From Streptomyces sp. (GTDB taxonomy: Bacteria; Actinomycetota; Actinomycetes; Streptomycetales; Streptomycetaceae): a DNA stretch of 43,485 nt. Positions 43,272 to 43,485 of the stretch are shown in pieces (position 1 is the stretch's first letter; each line of letters begins with the position of its first letter). Where the stretch lies: the NCBI RefSeq assembly GCF_031178505.1, contig NZ_JAPSIW010000005.1, positions 1 through 43,485 on the forward strand. The letters run 5' to 3'. A model generated the notes under the pieces. It was not told the origin of the DNA. It worked only from the letters and a program-made list of their open reading frames with translations, and searched no databases. Made by a program: the position numbers and the translations under genes.

Positions 43272-43485
43272 TCAGTTACTCCGTTGCGCCGTGATGGTGG
43301 ATTTCGTGTCGTTGTTCTGCTGCGCCTTGGTGCGGGCCAGGCGGTAGGACTCGGTTCCGGTCTCGATAATGGTGGCGTTGAACGTGAGGCGGTCAACGAT
43401 CGCTGCGCAGAGCCGTGGGTCGGTAAAGGTCCGTCTCCAGCCGGTGAACGCCTCGTTGGAAGCGATCGCGATGCTGTTCTTTTCC
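43272..43485 (-). CDS. istB: IS21 helper ATPase IstB, C-terminal part (runs off window)
   Basis: The minus strand reads EKNSIAIASNEAFTGWRRTF, TDPRLCAAIVDRLTFNATII, ETGTESYRLARTKAQQNNDT, KSTITAQRSN and stop. This is the C-terminal third of the IS21 AAA+ helper that, with IstA, drives transposition. The P-loop part lies beyond the right edge. No damage is seen in the visible part, so this may be a live element, unlike the fragment at 29568. Confidence 0.88.
   Translation of the reverse strand, partial: EKNSIAIASNEAFTGWRRTFTDPRLCAAIVDRLTFNATIIETGTESYRLARTKAQQNNDTKSTITAQRSN

Noticed and set aside
43103-43294. A 63-codon plus-strand ORF between the RHS promoter region and istB
   Set aside because: It overlaps the IS21 terminal region, lacks a ribosome site and has no recognisable motif.

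Overview
The window reads as an accessory region of a Streptomyces chromosome. It is very GC-rich with strong G/C at third codon positions. It carries two large LAL-type LuxR regulators, PucR, AraC and MarR regulators, a STAS anti-sigma antagonist, a secreted RHS protein, and transposase families typical of Streptomyces (IS3, IS5, IS21, IS256, IS481, IS701, ISL3, Tn3). No rRNA, tRNA or CRISPR array was seen.

Region 1 (1-12.6 kb) is intact and tightly packed, all on the plus strand. After the last codons of a sugar ABC-transporter permease comes a LAL regulator. Then follow a haloperoxidase-like alpha/beta hydrolase, a CE1758-type luciferase-like monooxygenase and its CE1759-type FMN reductase partner, joined by an ATGA overlap. 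A second LAL regulator, a PucR/CdaR-type regulator, another alpha/beta hydrolase, an AraC regulator and a third hydrolase complete the block. It looks like a regulated small-molecule oxidation and hydrolysis module with several signal inputs.

Region 2 (12.6-23.6 kb) is a gene graveyard. It holds a frameshifted lasso-peptide cyclase fragment, lantibiotic dehydratase (LanB) and cyclase (LanC) fragments, a TnsA-like endonuclease with a stop codon, a broken replication-relaxation protein, and pieces of IS3, IS5, IS481 and IS701 transposases. Intact islands are a Cys-rich, C1q-like protein on the minus strand, a 99-aa acidic protein and a DUF6892-like protein.

Region 3 (23.7-31.1 kb) has a beta-propeller-like protein, a 3-His cupin (cysteine-dioxygenase-like) preceded by a perfect 21-bp-arm hairpin, a truncated IS256, a STAS protein, a broken NucA/NucB-type nuclease cut by an IS21 istB fragment, a GNAT acetyltransferase and a DUF4259 protein.

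Region 4 (31.1-37.2 kb) has an ISL3 remnant, an almost complete but nonsense-mutated IS3 element and a deleted Tn3 transposase. A clean MarR/MFS-efflux divergon follows, with a recognisable promoter and operator, then an IS5 fragment and a decayed TPR regulator.

Region 5 (37.2-43.5 kb, minus strand) is a secreted RHS/YD-repeat polymorphic toxin, split by one frameshift, with a translationally coupled small downstream gene that is the likely immunity gene. The window ends inside an IS21 istB gene. The best candidates for novelty are the RHS tail plus its coupled partner, the Cys-rich protein, the hairpin-led cupin and the ruined RiPP loci.
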